The position numbers and the translations under genes were made by a program. 64,000 nt of DNA, from positions 2,265,313-2,329,312 of the forward strand of contig NZ_KI912608.1 in the NCBI RefSeq assembly GCF_000519265.1. The letters run 5' to 3'. Below, one piece after another: positions 53,816-63,961 of this stretch; the stretch's first letter is position 1, and each line of letters opens with the position of its first letter. The notes beneath the pieces are model-generated. The model saw only the letters and a list, made by a program, of their open reading frames with translations. It was not told where the DNA came from and searched no databases. The stretch comes from Desulfonatronum lacustre DSM 10312 (GTDB taxonomy: Bacteria; Desulfobacterota; Desulfovibrionia; Desulfovibrionales; Desulfonatronaceae).

Positions 53816-56080
53816 CTATTCCAGGCGTCGCAAAAGATCCCAGAGGCTGGTAATATCCTGCAGCGCCCCTTCCACCCGCACGATAACTCCGGATTCGTCA
53901 CGCACCGCTTCGCCCCTCGTACGAATCCAGATCCGCTGTCCTTGCCTGGTCACAAACTCCATCATTTCGTCAAAGGACGTTCCTTCCCGGACGCACTTGC
54001 CGAATGTCTCCGCGATCTTTTCCCGCCAGACGCCGGGATAGAAATCCATGGCCTCTTCCACGGTGGGGGCGTAGCCTTCGGGCATGCCGTGGATCGCGGC
54101 GGCCTGTCCGGAGAGAGTGACCTTGTTCGTCGCCAAGTCCACGGACCATGCGCCGAACCGGGCGACCCGCTCCGCCGCGGACATGAGTAACCGATTATCC
54201 AGCAGCTTCCGCTCCATCGCGACCTTTTCGGTGATGTCCCGCCCCGTGCCGAAGATATAGCCCTCAAGATGCTGGCAATGCCACTCGATGGTCCTCCATT
54301 CGCTATTGCGTGCGCGGTATCGCTCAATGAAGGAAAAGATATGCTTTTTTTCAGGGAGTTCCATGAAGAGCCGCTTTACGGACTCCACATCCTCAGGATG
54401 AAGAAAGTTCAAGTACCGCAATCCCATGAAGTCATCCGGCGGCCACCCGAGAATCCGTTCCCAGGCTTGGTTCAGCCTGATGATTGAACCATCCTCTGTG
54501 CAGACGATCATGAGATCCAGCGACTCCATGAAAAAAGCGTCCAGCTCGCGGGTTTTGCGTTCAAGAGCCGCTTCCGCGTTCTTCAGCTCCGTGAGGTTGA
54601 TAAGCATGATCAAGGCCTCCTTGTACTGGCCTTGGTCAGTGAAGATGGGCGACGCGGAAATCAGAACCCAAATCTCTCGTCCGGTCTCGTGAATCAACCT
54701 TGTGGTGTAGCGGATGTCCTTTCCGGAACGGAGATTGGCAATTTCAGCATGCGTACGCTCCAATTCCTCCGGATGAAGGTGATCGAGGGCCTTGGTCCCG
54801 ACCAGGTCTTCAACGCCGTGGCCCACCAACTCGCCGATCTTCGCGTTGCCAAAGGTGATCCGCTGTTCCGCGTCAACAAGAACAATGCCTTCGTTGGCCG
54901 TTTCCAACATCTGCTGCAGCAAACGCTCGCGCGCTCCGAGACGTTCATGAATCTCCATGAAATAGGTCAGATCATGGACCGTGACCACTACGCCGGCCAC
55001 GTCTCCGTTCTTCCGGCAGGGAGTAAAAATCACGTGAACGTATCTGCGCCTGCCGCCCCTGTAGATTCGCCACTCGTGAAAGGAGCCCTGCTCTTCACCG
55101 GCAAGCGCTTTTTCGGCTCTGGACCGCATCGCGCCCCCAAAGTCCTCCCTGCCCCAATAGTCGATCAGGTATTCGGACCATTGCCTGCCCTCGATTTCAT
55201 CGGCGGAAAGCCCCGCCAGTTTTTCATATTGTCTGTTGACCGCGATGATTACCCCATCGGCGTCGATAAACGCCTGGGCGTCGTGGGAGCTATCCACCAT
55301 CTGTTCGAAGATGCGCAGTCCTTTCTCGGCCTGTCTCCGTTGCTCGGCCTCCAGCTTGAACTTGCCCGCTACCTCGGAAATATCCTGGTTTTTTTGGAGC
55401 ACATATGCTTCCAGCTCGCCCTGGCGCAGCGTGACCGTCTGATTCAAGGCCACGCAATCCGTGACGTCCTGAACGACCAGTTGCGGTATCGGCGGGTCTT
55501 GCAGGCTTGGCCGGAACGTGTCCGGATTGAGCATCAACGTGCGCTCCTGGTCATGCCTGGTCACGATCTCGACCAGCATGCCGGAATCCGCTTGCCCATG
55601 ACGCGTCGCCTCCAGAAAGCGAGCTACGGCTTCTTGCCGGGACGGACGGACATGCTTCAGGAATCGTTTGACCGTGGGGCTGACGGAAAAAGGCGCGTAT
55701 CCGAGCAAGGCGTACAAAGACTCGGACCAGAACGGCTTCAGGCTCGGCCCGCCCAGAGCCCAGGTCGCCAAGCGGATCGCGAAACACGGCTTTGCATAAG
55801 AGTTGGATGTCGGGACCTGAAAGGAGGCGTCCAAAGTTTTGGTGGGCGAGGGAATCTGCTCGAAATGCAGGAAAAAATCCAAAGGCGTCGTGCCCAAGGT
55901 CTGGGCAAGGTTCGGAATGAGCGGAAAGGATGGAACGGCCTCACCTCGCTCGATCCGCCCGATATGCTTGACGCTCAGCCCGACCTTCCCGGCCAGTTCC
56001 GCCTGGGTCATGCCTTTCAGCAGACGAAGGTATCTCACGCGGCTGCCGAACGAATGCGCCAACCTCTCGACGTTGTTCAT
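53816..56080 (-). CDS. Helix-turn-helix protein with multiple PAS domains, no kinase
   Basis: A 754-residue protein. Residues about 10-66 form an XRE/Cro-type helix-turn-helix (LRLLKGMTQAELAGKVGLSV, then IGRIERGEAVPS). A spacer and at least four PAS domains follow (starts near 235, 370, 495 and 620), with PAC-type ends such as GVVVTVHDLTYF and YIFGTGRDITEK. No kinase, cyclase or sigma-54 domain is present. A DNA-binding PAS relay is rare; it may be a transcription factor whose activity is tuned by ligands or by the adjacent kinase. Confidence 0.88.
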   Translation of the reverse strand: MNNVERLAHSFGSRVRYLRLLKGMTQAELAGKVGLSVKHIGRIERGEAVPSFPLIPNLAQTLGTTPLDFFLHFEQIPSPTKTLDASFQVPTSNSYAKPCFAIRLATWALGGPSLKPFWSESLYALLGYAPFSVSPTVKRFLKHVRPSRQEAVARFLEATRHGQADSGMLVEIVTRHDQERTLMLNPDTFRPSLQDPPIPQLVVQDVTDCVALNQTVTLRQGELEAYVLQKNQDISEVAGKFKLEAEQRRQAEKGLRIFEQMVDSSHDAQAFIDADGVIIAVNRQYEKLAGLSADEIEGRQWSEYLIDYWGREDFGGAMRSRAEKALAGEEQGSFHEWRIYRGGRRRYVHVIFTPCRKNGDVAGVVVTVHDLTYFMEIHERLGARERLLQQMLETANEGIVLVDAEQRITFGNAKIGELVGHGVEDLVGTKALDHLHPEELERTHAEIANLRSGKDIRYTTRLIHETGREIWVLISASPIFTDQGQYKEALIMLINLTELKNAEAALERKTRELDAFFMESLDLMIVCTEDGSIIRLNQAWERILGWPPDDFMGLRYLNFLHPEDVESVKRLFMELPEKKHIFSFIERYRARNSEWRTIEWHCQHLEGYIFGTGRDITEKVAMERKLLDNRLLMSAAERVARFGAWSVDLATNKVTLSGQAAAIHGMPEGYAPTVEEAMDFYPGVWREKIAETFGKCVREGTSFDEMMEFVTRQGQRIWIRTRGEAVRDESGVIVRVEGALQDITSLWDLLRRLE

Positions 56081-56262
56081 CTCGTCTCCCGCCTCGCCAT
56101 CCGCGACTCTGAAAGAACGGATTCGGCGAACTGTTCCAATATACGCGCTTCACGCACCCGCTTCGCCTTGCTTTTGAACATGCCCAGCATACCGCTCAGG
56201 GAGGGGGGTAGCACGAAGAGATCATCATGCGGTTCCCTGGGCTTTTCCCGCAGGGCGCGCAA
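56077..56262 (-). CDS. Possible 61-residue protein coupled to the HTH-PAS gene
   Basis: The frame ends in TGA that overlaps the ATG of the HTH-PAS gene (ATGA), which suggests coupling. The product begins MRALREKPREPHDDLFVLPP and its second half is basic and helical (SKAKRVREARILEQFAESVL). No family is recognised and the start lacks a clear ribosome site, so it may be chance. Confidence 0.35.
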   Translation of the reverse strand: MRALREKPREPHDDLFVLPPSLSGMLGMFKSKAKRVREARILEQFAESVLSESRMARRETR

Positions 56263-56584
56263 GCAAAAGACAGCGACAACCGCAATCCATGATCAAAGTG
56301 TCCACCCGGCGCATTGGAATACCTGAGATACATTTTTTCCGATTCTTCGTGATTCCTACCAAATAACAAATCACAATGAAACAACCTGAAATGTCCTTTT
56401 TCAAAGGATTTCTGATTGGCGCAATATGTATCAAACTGCCGATGGCAGAATCCAAACAAGATTCCGCGTGGACACAAACACGCTCAGGCGGGGGCTACCG
56501 TTGGAATTCCAGGCAAAGGCAGGAAGACCTTCAAGCAGATCCGATGACATCGGGCGAAGGTTGCGCTTTTTGCCGACTTCCGGC
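56263..56584. other. Spacer of about 320 bp before the rplM promoter
   Basis: No convincing gene. The sequence is AT-richer around 56330-56400, where promoters for the leftward PAS genes could lie. Small frames on either strand have no clear start signals. Confidence 0.4.
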
Positions 56585-56614
56585 TTGACAGACTTCACCC
56601 TCTCCGCTTATAGG
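56585..56614 (+). promoter_or_regulatory. Sigma-70-type promoter of rplM-rpsI
   Basis: TTGACA (56585-56590), an 18-base spacer and TATAGG (56609-56614), 36 bases before the rplM start. Confidence 0.7.
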
Positions 56615-56650
56615 CTTCCTCTTTCAGTTCTGAACGAGGAGACGGAGCGC

Positions 56651-57079
56651 ATGAAGACATATTCCCCGACAGCGGCGGAGCTGAACCGCGAATGGTACGT
56701 GGTCGACGCCGAAGACAAGATTTTGGGCCGCCTGGCGAGCACCATCGCCATGCGCCTGCGTGGAAAACATAAGCCTGAATTCGTCCCGCATATGGACAAC
56801 GGTGATTTTATCGTCGTGGTCAATGCTGAGAAGGTCAAGGTTACGGGCGCAAAGCTGGATCAGAAGATGTACAATCGCCATTCCGGCTACATGGGCGGCC
56901 TGAAGCAGACCAAGCTGCGGACCATGCTCCAGAAAAAACCCGAGCACGTCCTGCAGCACGCGGTCAAGGGCATGCTGCCCAAGAATCGTCTGGGGCGCGC
57001 GTTGCTGAAAAAGCTGAAGGTATACCCCGGCACCGAGCATCCCCATGCGGCACAACAGCCGAAACAATTGGATTTTTAA
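56651..57079 (+). CDS. rplM: 50S ribosomal protein L13
   Basis: A 142-residue protein. ATG 56651 is preceded by GAGGAGACGGAG; the open frame upstream to 56426 includes the promoter and is not translated. [69 protein letters not shown] and [11 protein letters not shown] cover the whole L13 family. L13 binds 23S rRNA early in assembly. rpsI follows after 12 bases, the usual pair. Confidence 0.97.
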   Translation: MKTYSPTAAELNREWYVVDAEDKILGRLASTIAMRLRGKHKPEFVPHMDNGDFIVVVNAEKVKVTGAKLDQKMYNRHSGYMGGLKQTKLRTMLQKKPEHVLQHAVKGMLPKNRLGRALLKKLKVYPGTEHPHAAQQPKQLDF

Positions 57080-57091
57080 GAGAGGTCGCGC

Positions 57092-57484
57092 ATGAGCAGT
57101 GAATTCTTCTACGGAACCGGACGCCGGAAATCCGCCGTTGCCAGGACCCGCATCTATCCCGGAAGCGGACAAATCTTGGTGAACAATCGGCCCTTTGACG
57201 AATACTTTCCCCGGGCCACTCTGCGGATGATCGTGCGCCAGCCCTTGAACCTGACCAAAACCCTGGGCAAATTCGACATCAAGGCCACCGTGGACGGCGG
57301 CGGCGTTGCCGGACAGGCCGAGGCCCTGCGCCACGGCATTTCCCGCGCCCTGCTGGCCTTTGACTTAGAACTGCGGCCGACCCTGAAGCGCGCCGGCCTG
57401 CTGACCCGGGACGCCCGGATCAAGGAACGCAAAAAATACGGCCTGCGTTCCGCCCGAGCCCGGTTCCAGTACTCCAAGCGGTAA
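57092..57484 (+). CDS. rpsI: 30S ribosomal protein S9
   Basis: A 130-residue protein, normal length. [18 protein letters not shown] at the N-terminus, [21 protein letters not shown] in the centre and the C-terminal [17 protein letters not shown], whose last Lys-Arg reaches into the P-site of the ribosome, are all present. A strong terminator closes the operon. Confidence 0.98.
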   Translation: MSSEFFYGTGRRKSAVARTRIYPGSGQILVNNRPFDEYFPRATLRMIVRQPLNLTKTLGKFDIKATVDGGGVAGQAEALRHGISRALLAFDLELRPTLKRAGLLTRDARIKERKKYGLRSARARFQYSKR

Positions 57485-57511
57485 TATCCGCCCTTTTCGA
57501 CATTGCTTTTC

Positions 57512-57545
57512 AGGCGGATCTCTCCAGAGAGGTCCGCCTTTTTTG
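57512..57545 (+). terminator. Terminator of rplM-rpsI
   Basis: AGGCGGATCTCTC pairs with GAGAGGTCCGCCT (one mismatch), followed by six Ts. Confidence 0.85.
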
Positions 57546-57554
57546 TTTTCTGCC

Positions 57555-57745
57555 TGTAACTACTCAGTACATTTTGTGTCCGCTCTTGCTCCGGCAATCG
57601 GTATCGGGGTCGGCGCTTCGCTATCGGAGTCGGAATCGAAACATGAAGAATTTAGAACGCATCCCAGCGTTTTCGATCCCGATTCCGATCCCGATTCCGA
57701 TTCCGACCCCGGCAGCAGAATTACTCTCTGTGCTGAGTAGTTACA
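57555..57745. repeat. MITE-like element with GGNATC-type periodic arms (copy B2)
   Basis: The ends TGTAACTACTCAG (57555-57567) and CTGAGTAGTTACA (57733-57745) are exact inverted repeats. The left arm has GGTATC, GGGGTC, GGAGTC and GGAATC hexamers; the right arm GATCCC, GATTCC and GACCCC. The non-periodic centre (AGAATTTAGAACGCATCCCA at 57647-57666) is identical to copy B1 read in reverse. An extra CGCTTC hexamer sits in the left arm. It follows the rpsI terminator. Confidence 0.85.
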
Positions 57746-57885
57746 CATTTTTTTACTTTCTCGGCATAAAATATCGTCCTTTCAGAACTCAAGCCAATTC
57801 TATGCCCAAACCCGGTGGTTAAAACCACCGGCTCTACGATTTCTCCCTTCCAGGGAGGATAAAACAAAATGCCACACGACCCTCC

Positions 57886-58851
57886 ATGAAAAACAGACGG
57901 AGTGACCACCTCCCAGTACGGCTGGGGACCAACCGCATCTACATTCTGCCCACCAAAACCGGAACGACCTTTTTCATCCTGCTGGTCGTCCTGCTGCTGA
58001 TCTCCATCAACTACAACAATCCGCCGGGCTATCTCCTGACTTTCCTGCTGACCGGCATCGCCCTGGTCGGTATTTTTCACACCCATCGCGGTCTCTCCGG
58101 GCTGCTGATCAGCCACGGTGCGGCATCGCCGGTTTTTGCGGGCGGCCGAGCGGAATTTCCGGTCGCGGTCACCAACCCGAGCCGGTGGCCGCGTCACGGG
58201 ATTCAGGTCGGTTGGGCCCGGGTCGATACCGGACCACTCAAAGACGTCCCCGCCGCCGAAGAGCAGATATTTCTTCCGTCCTTGCCCGCGGCCACCCGAG
58301 GAGCATTGCGGCCAAAGCGGATCGTTGTCGCCACGGTTTTCCCCCTGGGCCTGTTCCGGGCCTGGTCCTGGGTCGCCCTGCCATTGCGCTGCGTGGTGTA
58401 CCCGGCCCCGGATCCGAGGGCTTCCGTCTTTGATCAACAAAGCGCTTCCCTGGACCAAGGCGAGGACCGTCCACGGGCGGGAAACACCCTGGAAGGCGAG
58501 GAATACCATGGCTTGCGTGCATATCAGATGGGCGACCCCTTGCGTCGGATCGCCTGGAAGGCCGTAGCCAGGGGCACGGAGCTGGTATCCAAGGAGTTCG
58601 CCGACGACGCCCGCCAGGAGGATATCGTGCTGGACTGGAACGCCCTGCCCGGCGAGGAGACCGAGGCCAAGCTGTCCCTACTCTGCCGTCTGGTGCTGGA
58701 CGCGGAGGCCGCCGGGCAGGGCTACAGTCTGCGGATTCCCGGCCAACGCATCCCCGTGGGCAACGGACCGCGCCAGATGCACGCCTGCCTGACGGCCCTG
58801 GCGCTGTTCGCCATGCCTGATTCAGAGCCAGTCGACGAGGTCCGGCGATGA
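57886..58851 (+). CDS. DUF58 membrane-associated protein
   Basis: A 321-residue protein. Two neighbouring hydrophobic helices (about 26-43 and 47-64) precede a soluble part with the DUF58 core, GEEYHGLRAYQMGDPLRRIAWK and the AR-GTELVSKEF segment. DUF58 proteins usually form a unit with MoxR ATPases or transglutaminase-like membrane proteins. Here the transglutaminase gene follows with a four-base overlap, so the two very likely act together at the envelope. Confidence 0.9.
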   Translation: MKNRRSDHLPVRLGTNRIYILPTKTGTTFFILLVVLLLISINYNNPPGYLLTFLLTGIALVGIFHTHRGLSGLLISHGAASPVFAGGRAEFPVAVTNPSRWPRHGIQVGWARVDTGPLKDVPAAEEQIFLPSLPAATRGALRPKRIVVATVFPLGLFRAWSWVALPLRCVVYPAPDPRASVFDQQSASLDQGEDRPRAGNTLEGEEYHGLRAYQMGDPLRRIAWKAVARGTELVSKEFADDARQEDIVLDWNALPGEETEAKLSLLCRLVLDAEAAGQGYSLRIPGQRIPVGNGPRQMHACLTALALFAMPDSEPVDEVRR

Positions 58852-61025
58852 TGATCCGTGCCTCGCGAACCCTCCTGCGTGATCCCCTCGGCTCCTGGGT
58901 TTGGATTCTCGGGCCGGCCTTCCTGGCCGCGTTGCCGCATTTCGCCAGATATCCGGCGTGGATCGGATTGACCTGCGTCGGCTTATGGAGCCTGTGGCTC
59001 TCCACCTTGCAACGCCCAGGATTGACGCCGTCCAGAATGATCCGGTTCGCCTTGACTCTGGGCTGCGTCGGCGGCGTCTACTTCAGCTTCGGCTACTTGC
59101 TGGGGCCGGAACCCGGTACGGCCCTGCTCCTGCTCCTGCTGGCCCTGAAGCCCTTTGAGGCCAAGGGACGCCGGGATCAGATCCAGATTCTGTTCATGAC
59201 GTACCTGCTGGTGCTGCTCCAGTTTCTGCACAGCCAAAGCCTGCTGGTGGCGGGATACATGATTTTGGTCGTGCTGATCGCCACGGCGGCCCTGGTTGGC
59301 GTCGCCCACCCGGCCAGCCAGACCGATCCGCGATTTCGGCTGCGCCAGGCAAGCGTCCTGCTGCTCCAGGCCCTGCCGGTAATGCTGATCCTGTTCGTGC
59401 TCTTTCCCCGCCTGCCCGGCTCACTTTGGGGCCTGTTCCAGACCCCGCGAACCGGGCTGACCGGGCTCAGCGACACCATGAGCCCGGGAGACATCAGCGA
59501 ACTGCTGCAATCCTCGGAAGTGGTCTTCCGGGTCACCTTTGACGATCAACCGCCGGCGGTCGGCCGGATGTATTGGCGAGCCCTGGTGCTCTGGGAAACG
59601 GACGGGCGGACGTGGCGGGTCGGCGAATCCGACCGAGAATCCGGCCGGGAGTCCGGACAGTGGCAGGTCCGGCCCCTGGGCGAGCCCGTGGAATACGTCC
59701 TGACCATGGAAGCCCATGGCCAGCGGTGGCTTCCGGTCCTGGAAATGCCGCTGCAAGGCAACCAGGGAAGGCAACGTGGAACATCGTCGGACGCCTTGCC
59801 CGAGACGCCCCCCGAGACGCCCCCTGGCACGATGCCTGCCACGGACCCGGACACGTCACTCCCAGCGACTCCGGCGTCCCTTCCAGCCCCTCAGGGGCTC
59901 ACGGTTCAAGAACTCGAACCGGCTCCGGATTATCGGCTGGTGATATCCGAAGAGCTGCGTCGCCGCGCCCGGTTTCAGCTCCAGGCGGCCCTGGAATTCG
60001 AGACGGACGCCCCGACGTCGGGAGAGCATCTTCGTGCCCTGGAGCTTCCGCCCTCCGGCAACGAGAGGGCCAGGGAACTCGCACGAAGTTGGGCCACGAC
60101 GACCATGGACGAGCGGACCGTGGTGGACCAAGCCTTGGATTTCTTCCGCGACGAGACCTTTGACTACACCCTGCGTCCGCCCTTGCTGCGCGAGGAGGCC
60201 GTGGACGACTTTCTGTTCCGGACCCGGAGCGGGTATTGCGAGCACTATGCATCGGCCTTCACCTTCCTGATGCGCGCCGCCGGCATTCCGGCCCGGGTGG
60301 TCGTCGGCTATCAGGGCGGGGACCGCAATCCCTTGGGAGACTACTTCGTGATCCGGCAGTATCACGCCCACGCCTGGAGCGAAGTCTGGTTGGAGGAAAC
60401 CGGCTGGACCCGTGTGGATCCGACCACGGTGCTCGCACCGGAACGGATCGATGTGGGTGCCGGGGCCCTGGTGCCGAATATCGACATGCCCAGAGTGCTT
60501 TCCAGCCGGGAAATGGGGTGGGTGATCAGCGCCTGGCGCGGCCTGACCCAGGGCTGGGACGCGGCCAATACGGTTTGGAATCAATGGGTCCTGGATTTCG
60601 GCTTCGAGCGGCAGCGCCGTTTTCTGGAGCGTTTCGGCCTGGCCGGAACAACCCGTCTGGAACGCCTCGGCCACCTGGCCCTGGCCCTGAGCCTGAGCTT
60701 TGTCGCCGCGGCCCTGGTCTACGGTTTGATCCTGCTCCGCTCACGCCCGCCCGAGGACGTCCTGGACACAACCTACGCCAGGTTCTGCCGCCGTCTGGCC
60801 AAAATCGGCATCCCCCGCTTTCCTCAGGAAGGGCCAAGAGATTACGCCCTTCGAGCCGCCGGGCTGCGCCCGGACCTGGCCGAATCAATCATGGCCGTCA
60901 GCGAGGGCTACATCCGATTGCGCTACGGGGCGTCCCCGTCGTTTGCCTCGGACACGGCCTCTCTCAAGGCCCAACAGGACGAATTGATCCGGATGGTTCG
61001 CGCATTTCGCCCCAAGCCGAACTGA
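58848..61025 (+). CDS. TgpA-type membrane transglutaminase
   Basis: A 725-residue membrane protein. Six or so N-terminal helices (about 15-205, DUF3488) precede a periplasmic region with a transglutaminase-like core: Cys464 in RSGYCEHYASAF, His508 in HAHAWSEVW and Asp524 in TRVDPTT form the catalytic triad. A further helix near 610-630 leads to a cytoplasmic DUF4129-like tail. Between about 290 and 350 lies a Pro/Thr/Glu-rich stretch that is unusual for the family. The target of the crosslinking or proteolytic activity is unknown. Confidence 0.92.
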   Translation: MMIRASRTLLRDPLGSWVWILGPAFLAALPHFARYPAWIGLTCVGLWSLWLSTLQRPGLTPSRMIRFALTLGCVGGVYFSFGYLLGPEPGTALLLLLLALKPFEAKGRRDQIQILFMTYLLVLLQFLHSQSLLVAGYMILVVLIATAALVGVAHPASQTDPRFRLRQASVLLLQALPVMLILFVLFPRLPGSLWGLFQTPRTGLTGLSDTMSPGDISELLQSSEVVFRVTFDDQPPAVGRMYWRALVLWETDGRTWRVGESDRESGRESGQWQVRPLGEPVEYVLTMEAHGQRWLPVLEMPLQGNQGRQRGTSSDALPETPPETPPGTMPATDPDTSLPATPASLPAPQGLTVQELEPAPDYRLVISEELRRRARFQLQAALEFETDAPTSGEHLRALELPPSGNERARELARSWATTTMDERTVVDQALDFFRDETFDYTLRPPLLREEAVDDFLFRTRSGYCEHYASAFTFLMRAAGIPARVVVGYQGGDRNPLGDYFVIRQYHAHAWSEVWLEETGWTRVDPTTVLAPERIDVGAGALVPNIDMPRVLSSREMGWVISAWRGLTQGWDAANTVWNQWVLDFGFERQRRFLERFGLAGTTRLERLGHLALALSLSFVAAALVYGLILLRSRPPEDVLDTTYARFCRRLAKIGIPRFPQEGPRDYALRAAGLRPDLAESIMAVSEGYIRLRYGASPSFASDTASLKAQQDELIRMVRAFRPKPN

Positions 61026-61086
61026 CCAGAACCGCGAGAGATGAGGTCGGAATATGCGCCCTGCCGTGCTACCTGACGGCACTGGA

Positions 61087-61857
61087 TCAGGCGATCCGGA
61101 TCAATCCGACCTGACGGCCGGTTGTCTTGTCGCGGCGGTAGGAGAAGAAGGTTTCAGGCAGGCCGGCGGTGCAGAGGTCCAGGCCGAAGACGTGGGCCGG
61201 GCGGAGGCCGGCGGCCAGGAGTTGATCCCGGGTCAGCCGCCAGAGGTCCACGGTTTTGGCTTCGGAGTCGAAGTAGTCGAGGAATGCGTCGCCCCATTCC
61301 AATTCAAAGTTGACGAACTCACTGGCGCCGGGTCCCAGACTGGGGCCGCGCACGGCCAGAACGTCTTCGGGACGAAGGTTGTAGGCCCGGCAAAACGCGG
61401 CTACGCCTTTTTGGGGGAAGCCCTGGCGGTTGCCGCGCCAACCGCAGTGCAGGGCCGCCACGTGCCGTCCGCCCCGATGGGCCAGGAGGATGGGCTGGCA
61501 GTCCGCGATTTTCACGATCAGGGCCAGACCGGGGCGGGAGGTGGCCGAGCCGTCGGCCTCCAGGGTGGGGCGCGGGGAGACGGCGTCATCACCCGTTCCC
61601 GCATCCGTTCCCGCACTTGGCGGGCCTGGTTCGATGATCATTTCCACGCCGTGGACCTGCCTGGTCTCGAACCAGTGGCCGAAGTCCAGCCTACGTTGCA
61701 GAATCTGACGGTTGGCCAGGACCCTGGCGTCCTCGTCCCCCACTTCAAGGGAGAAATTGGCCTCGGCGTAGGGCCCTTGGCTCACGCCGCCCAGCCGGGT
61801 GGTGAAGGCCGCCTGGATGTTCGGCAGGCCGGGAAAGGAAAAGGGGATGATGGTCAT
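61087..61857 (-). CDS. pgeF: Peptidoglycan editing factor / multicopper-like YfiH family protein
   Basis: A 256-residue purine nucleoside phosphorylase-like protein of the YfiH family, members of which remove misplaced L-Ser from the peptidoglycan precursor or act on purine nucleosides. FTTRLGGVSQGPY at the N-terminus, KIADCQPILLAHRGG with the metal Cys near 134, ALHCGWRGNRQGF with the metal His and LDLCTAGLPETFFSYRRD near the end are the family motifs. Its ATG overlaps the stop of the upstream folate gene (ATGA). Confidence 0.92.
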   Translation of the reverse strand: MTIIPFSFPGLPNIQAAFTTRLGGVSQGPYAEANFSLEVGDEDARVLANRQILQRRLDFGHWFETRQVHGVEMIIEPGPPSAGTDAGTGDDAVSPRPTLEADGSATSRPGLALIVKIADCQPILLAHRGGRHVAALHCGWRGNRQGFPQKGVAAFCRAYNLRPEDVLAVRGPSLGPGASEFVNFELEWGDAFLDYFDSEAKTVDLWRLTRDQLLAAGLRPAHVFGLDLCTAGLPETFFSYRRDKTTGRQVGLIRIA

Positions 61858-62434
61858 CGCGGGGGGCGGATGGTTTCCCGCTCCGTGCAGACCACGCGCA
61901 CGGGCTGGTCGTGGGCTTCCCGGGGCAGGTGGTCCAGCAGGGTGTCGTGGAAGGTCGGGCCGATGGTCAGGATGTGTGGATCGAGCCGGGAAAGCAGGCG
62001 GTCATAGTAGCCGCCGCCGAAGCCCAGCCGGTATCCGTCGCGGTCAAAGGCCAGGGCCGGGACCAGCACGGCGTCCGCGTCGTGCGGAGCGCACTGGGTG
62101 CAAACCCGGCGGTCCGGCTCAAGGATGTCGTAGCGGCCGGGCAGCAGTTCGTCTTTGGACCGAAATTCCAGGAAATCCATATCCCCGAAGCGTTCCGGGC
62201 AACAGCAAGGGGCCAGGGTGCGGACACCCCGGCCCCAAAGTTCCTGGATCAGCGGCCACGTGTCCACTTCGCCCGGCAGGGGCAGATAGACCAGGACGGT
62301 CCGCGCCCCGCCGAGTATCCGGGCCCACTCGGGCAGGCCGCGAACCCGGTGGAGAATCAGCTCGTGGACCGCCGGGGCCGCGGCCGACGCCTCGCGCCGG
62401 GCCCGCAACCCGCGGCGCAACGCGGCCTTGTCCA

Positions 62435-62435
<1 letters not shown>
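61854..62435 (-). CDS. 5-formyltetrahydrofolate cyclo-ligase
   Basis: A 193-residue ATP-dependent enzyme that turns 5-formyl-THF into 5,10-methenyl-THF. KAALRRGLRARREA at the N-terminus, VLVYLPLPGEVDTWPLI near 48-64 and the late LVPALAFDRDGYRLGFGGGYYDRLL with the ATP-binding Gly-rich turn are characteristic. ATG 62435 overlaps by one base the stop of ahcY (TAATG). The open frame upstream is a shadow of ahcY. It ties folate recycling to the methyl cycle. Confidence 0.93.
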
Positions 62436-63742
<1,307 letters not shown>

Positions 63743-63918
63743 TGGTCGTACTCCTTTGCGCTTGACGAAAAAATGAAGATGAAACAAGGGGCGGGCCCCA
63801 TCGGGACCGTTTGAGCCTGGCCTGGCTTGATCGAGCTTGGACCGGATCGGGCGGGACGGTCGTGTTTGAAAAAAACGAGAAAAACCTATATCCCCCCACG
63901 GGTCAAGCGCGGGCAAGC

Positions 63919-63953
63919 AAAAAGGGGTCAACCCGTGTCCGGATTGACCCCTT
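63919..63953 (-). terminator. Terminator of tRNA-His
   Basis: On the minus strand AAGGGGTCAA pairs with TTGACCCCTT with a 15-base loop, followed by more Ts. It lies nine bases after the tRNA end. Confidence 0.8.
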
Positions 63954-63961
63954 GAATTGCA

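Noticed and set aside
63743-63960. SAH riboswitch upstream of ahcY
   Set aside because: I could not find the conserved core sequence and pairing; the region shows only a terminator for the tRNA and ordinary leader sequence.
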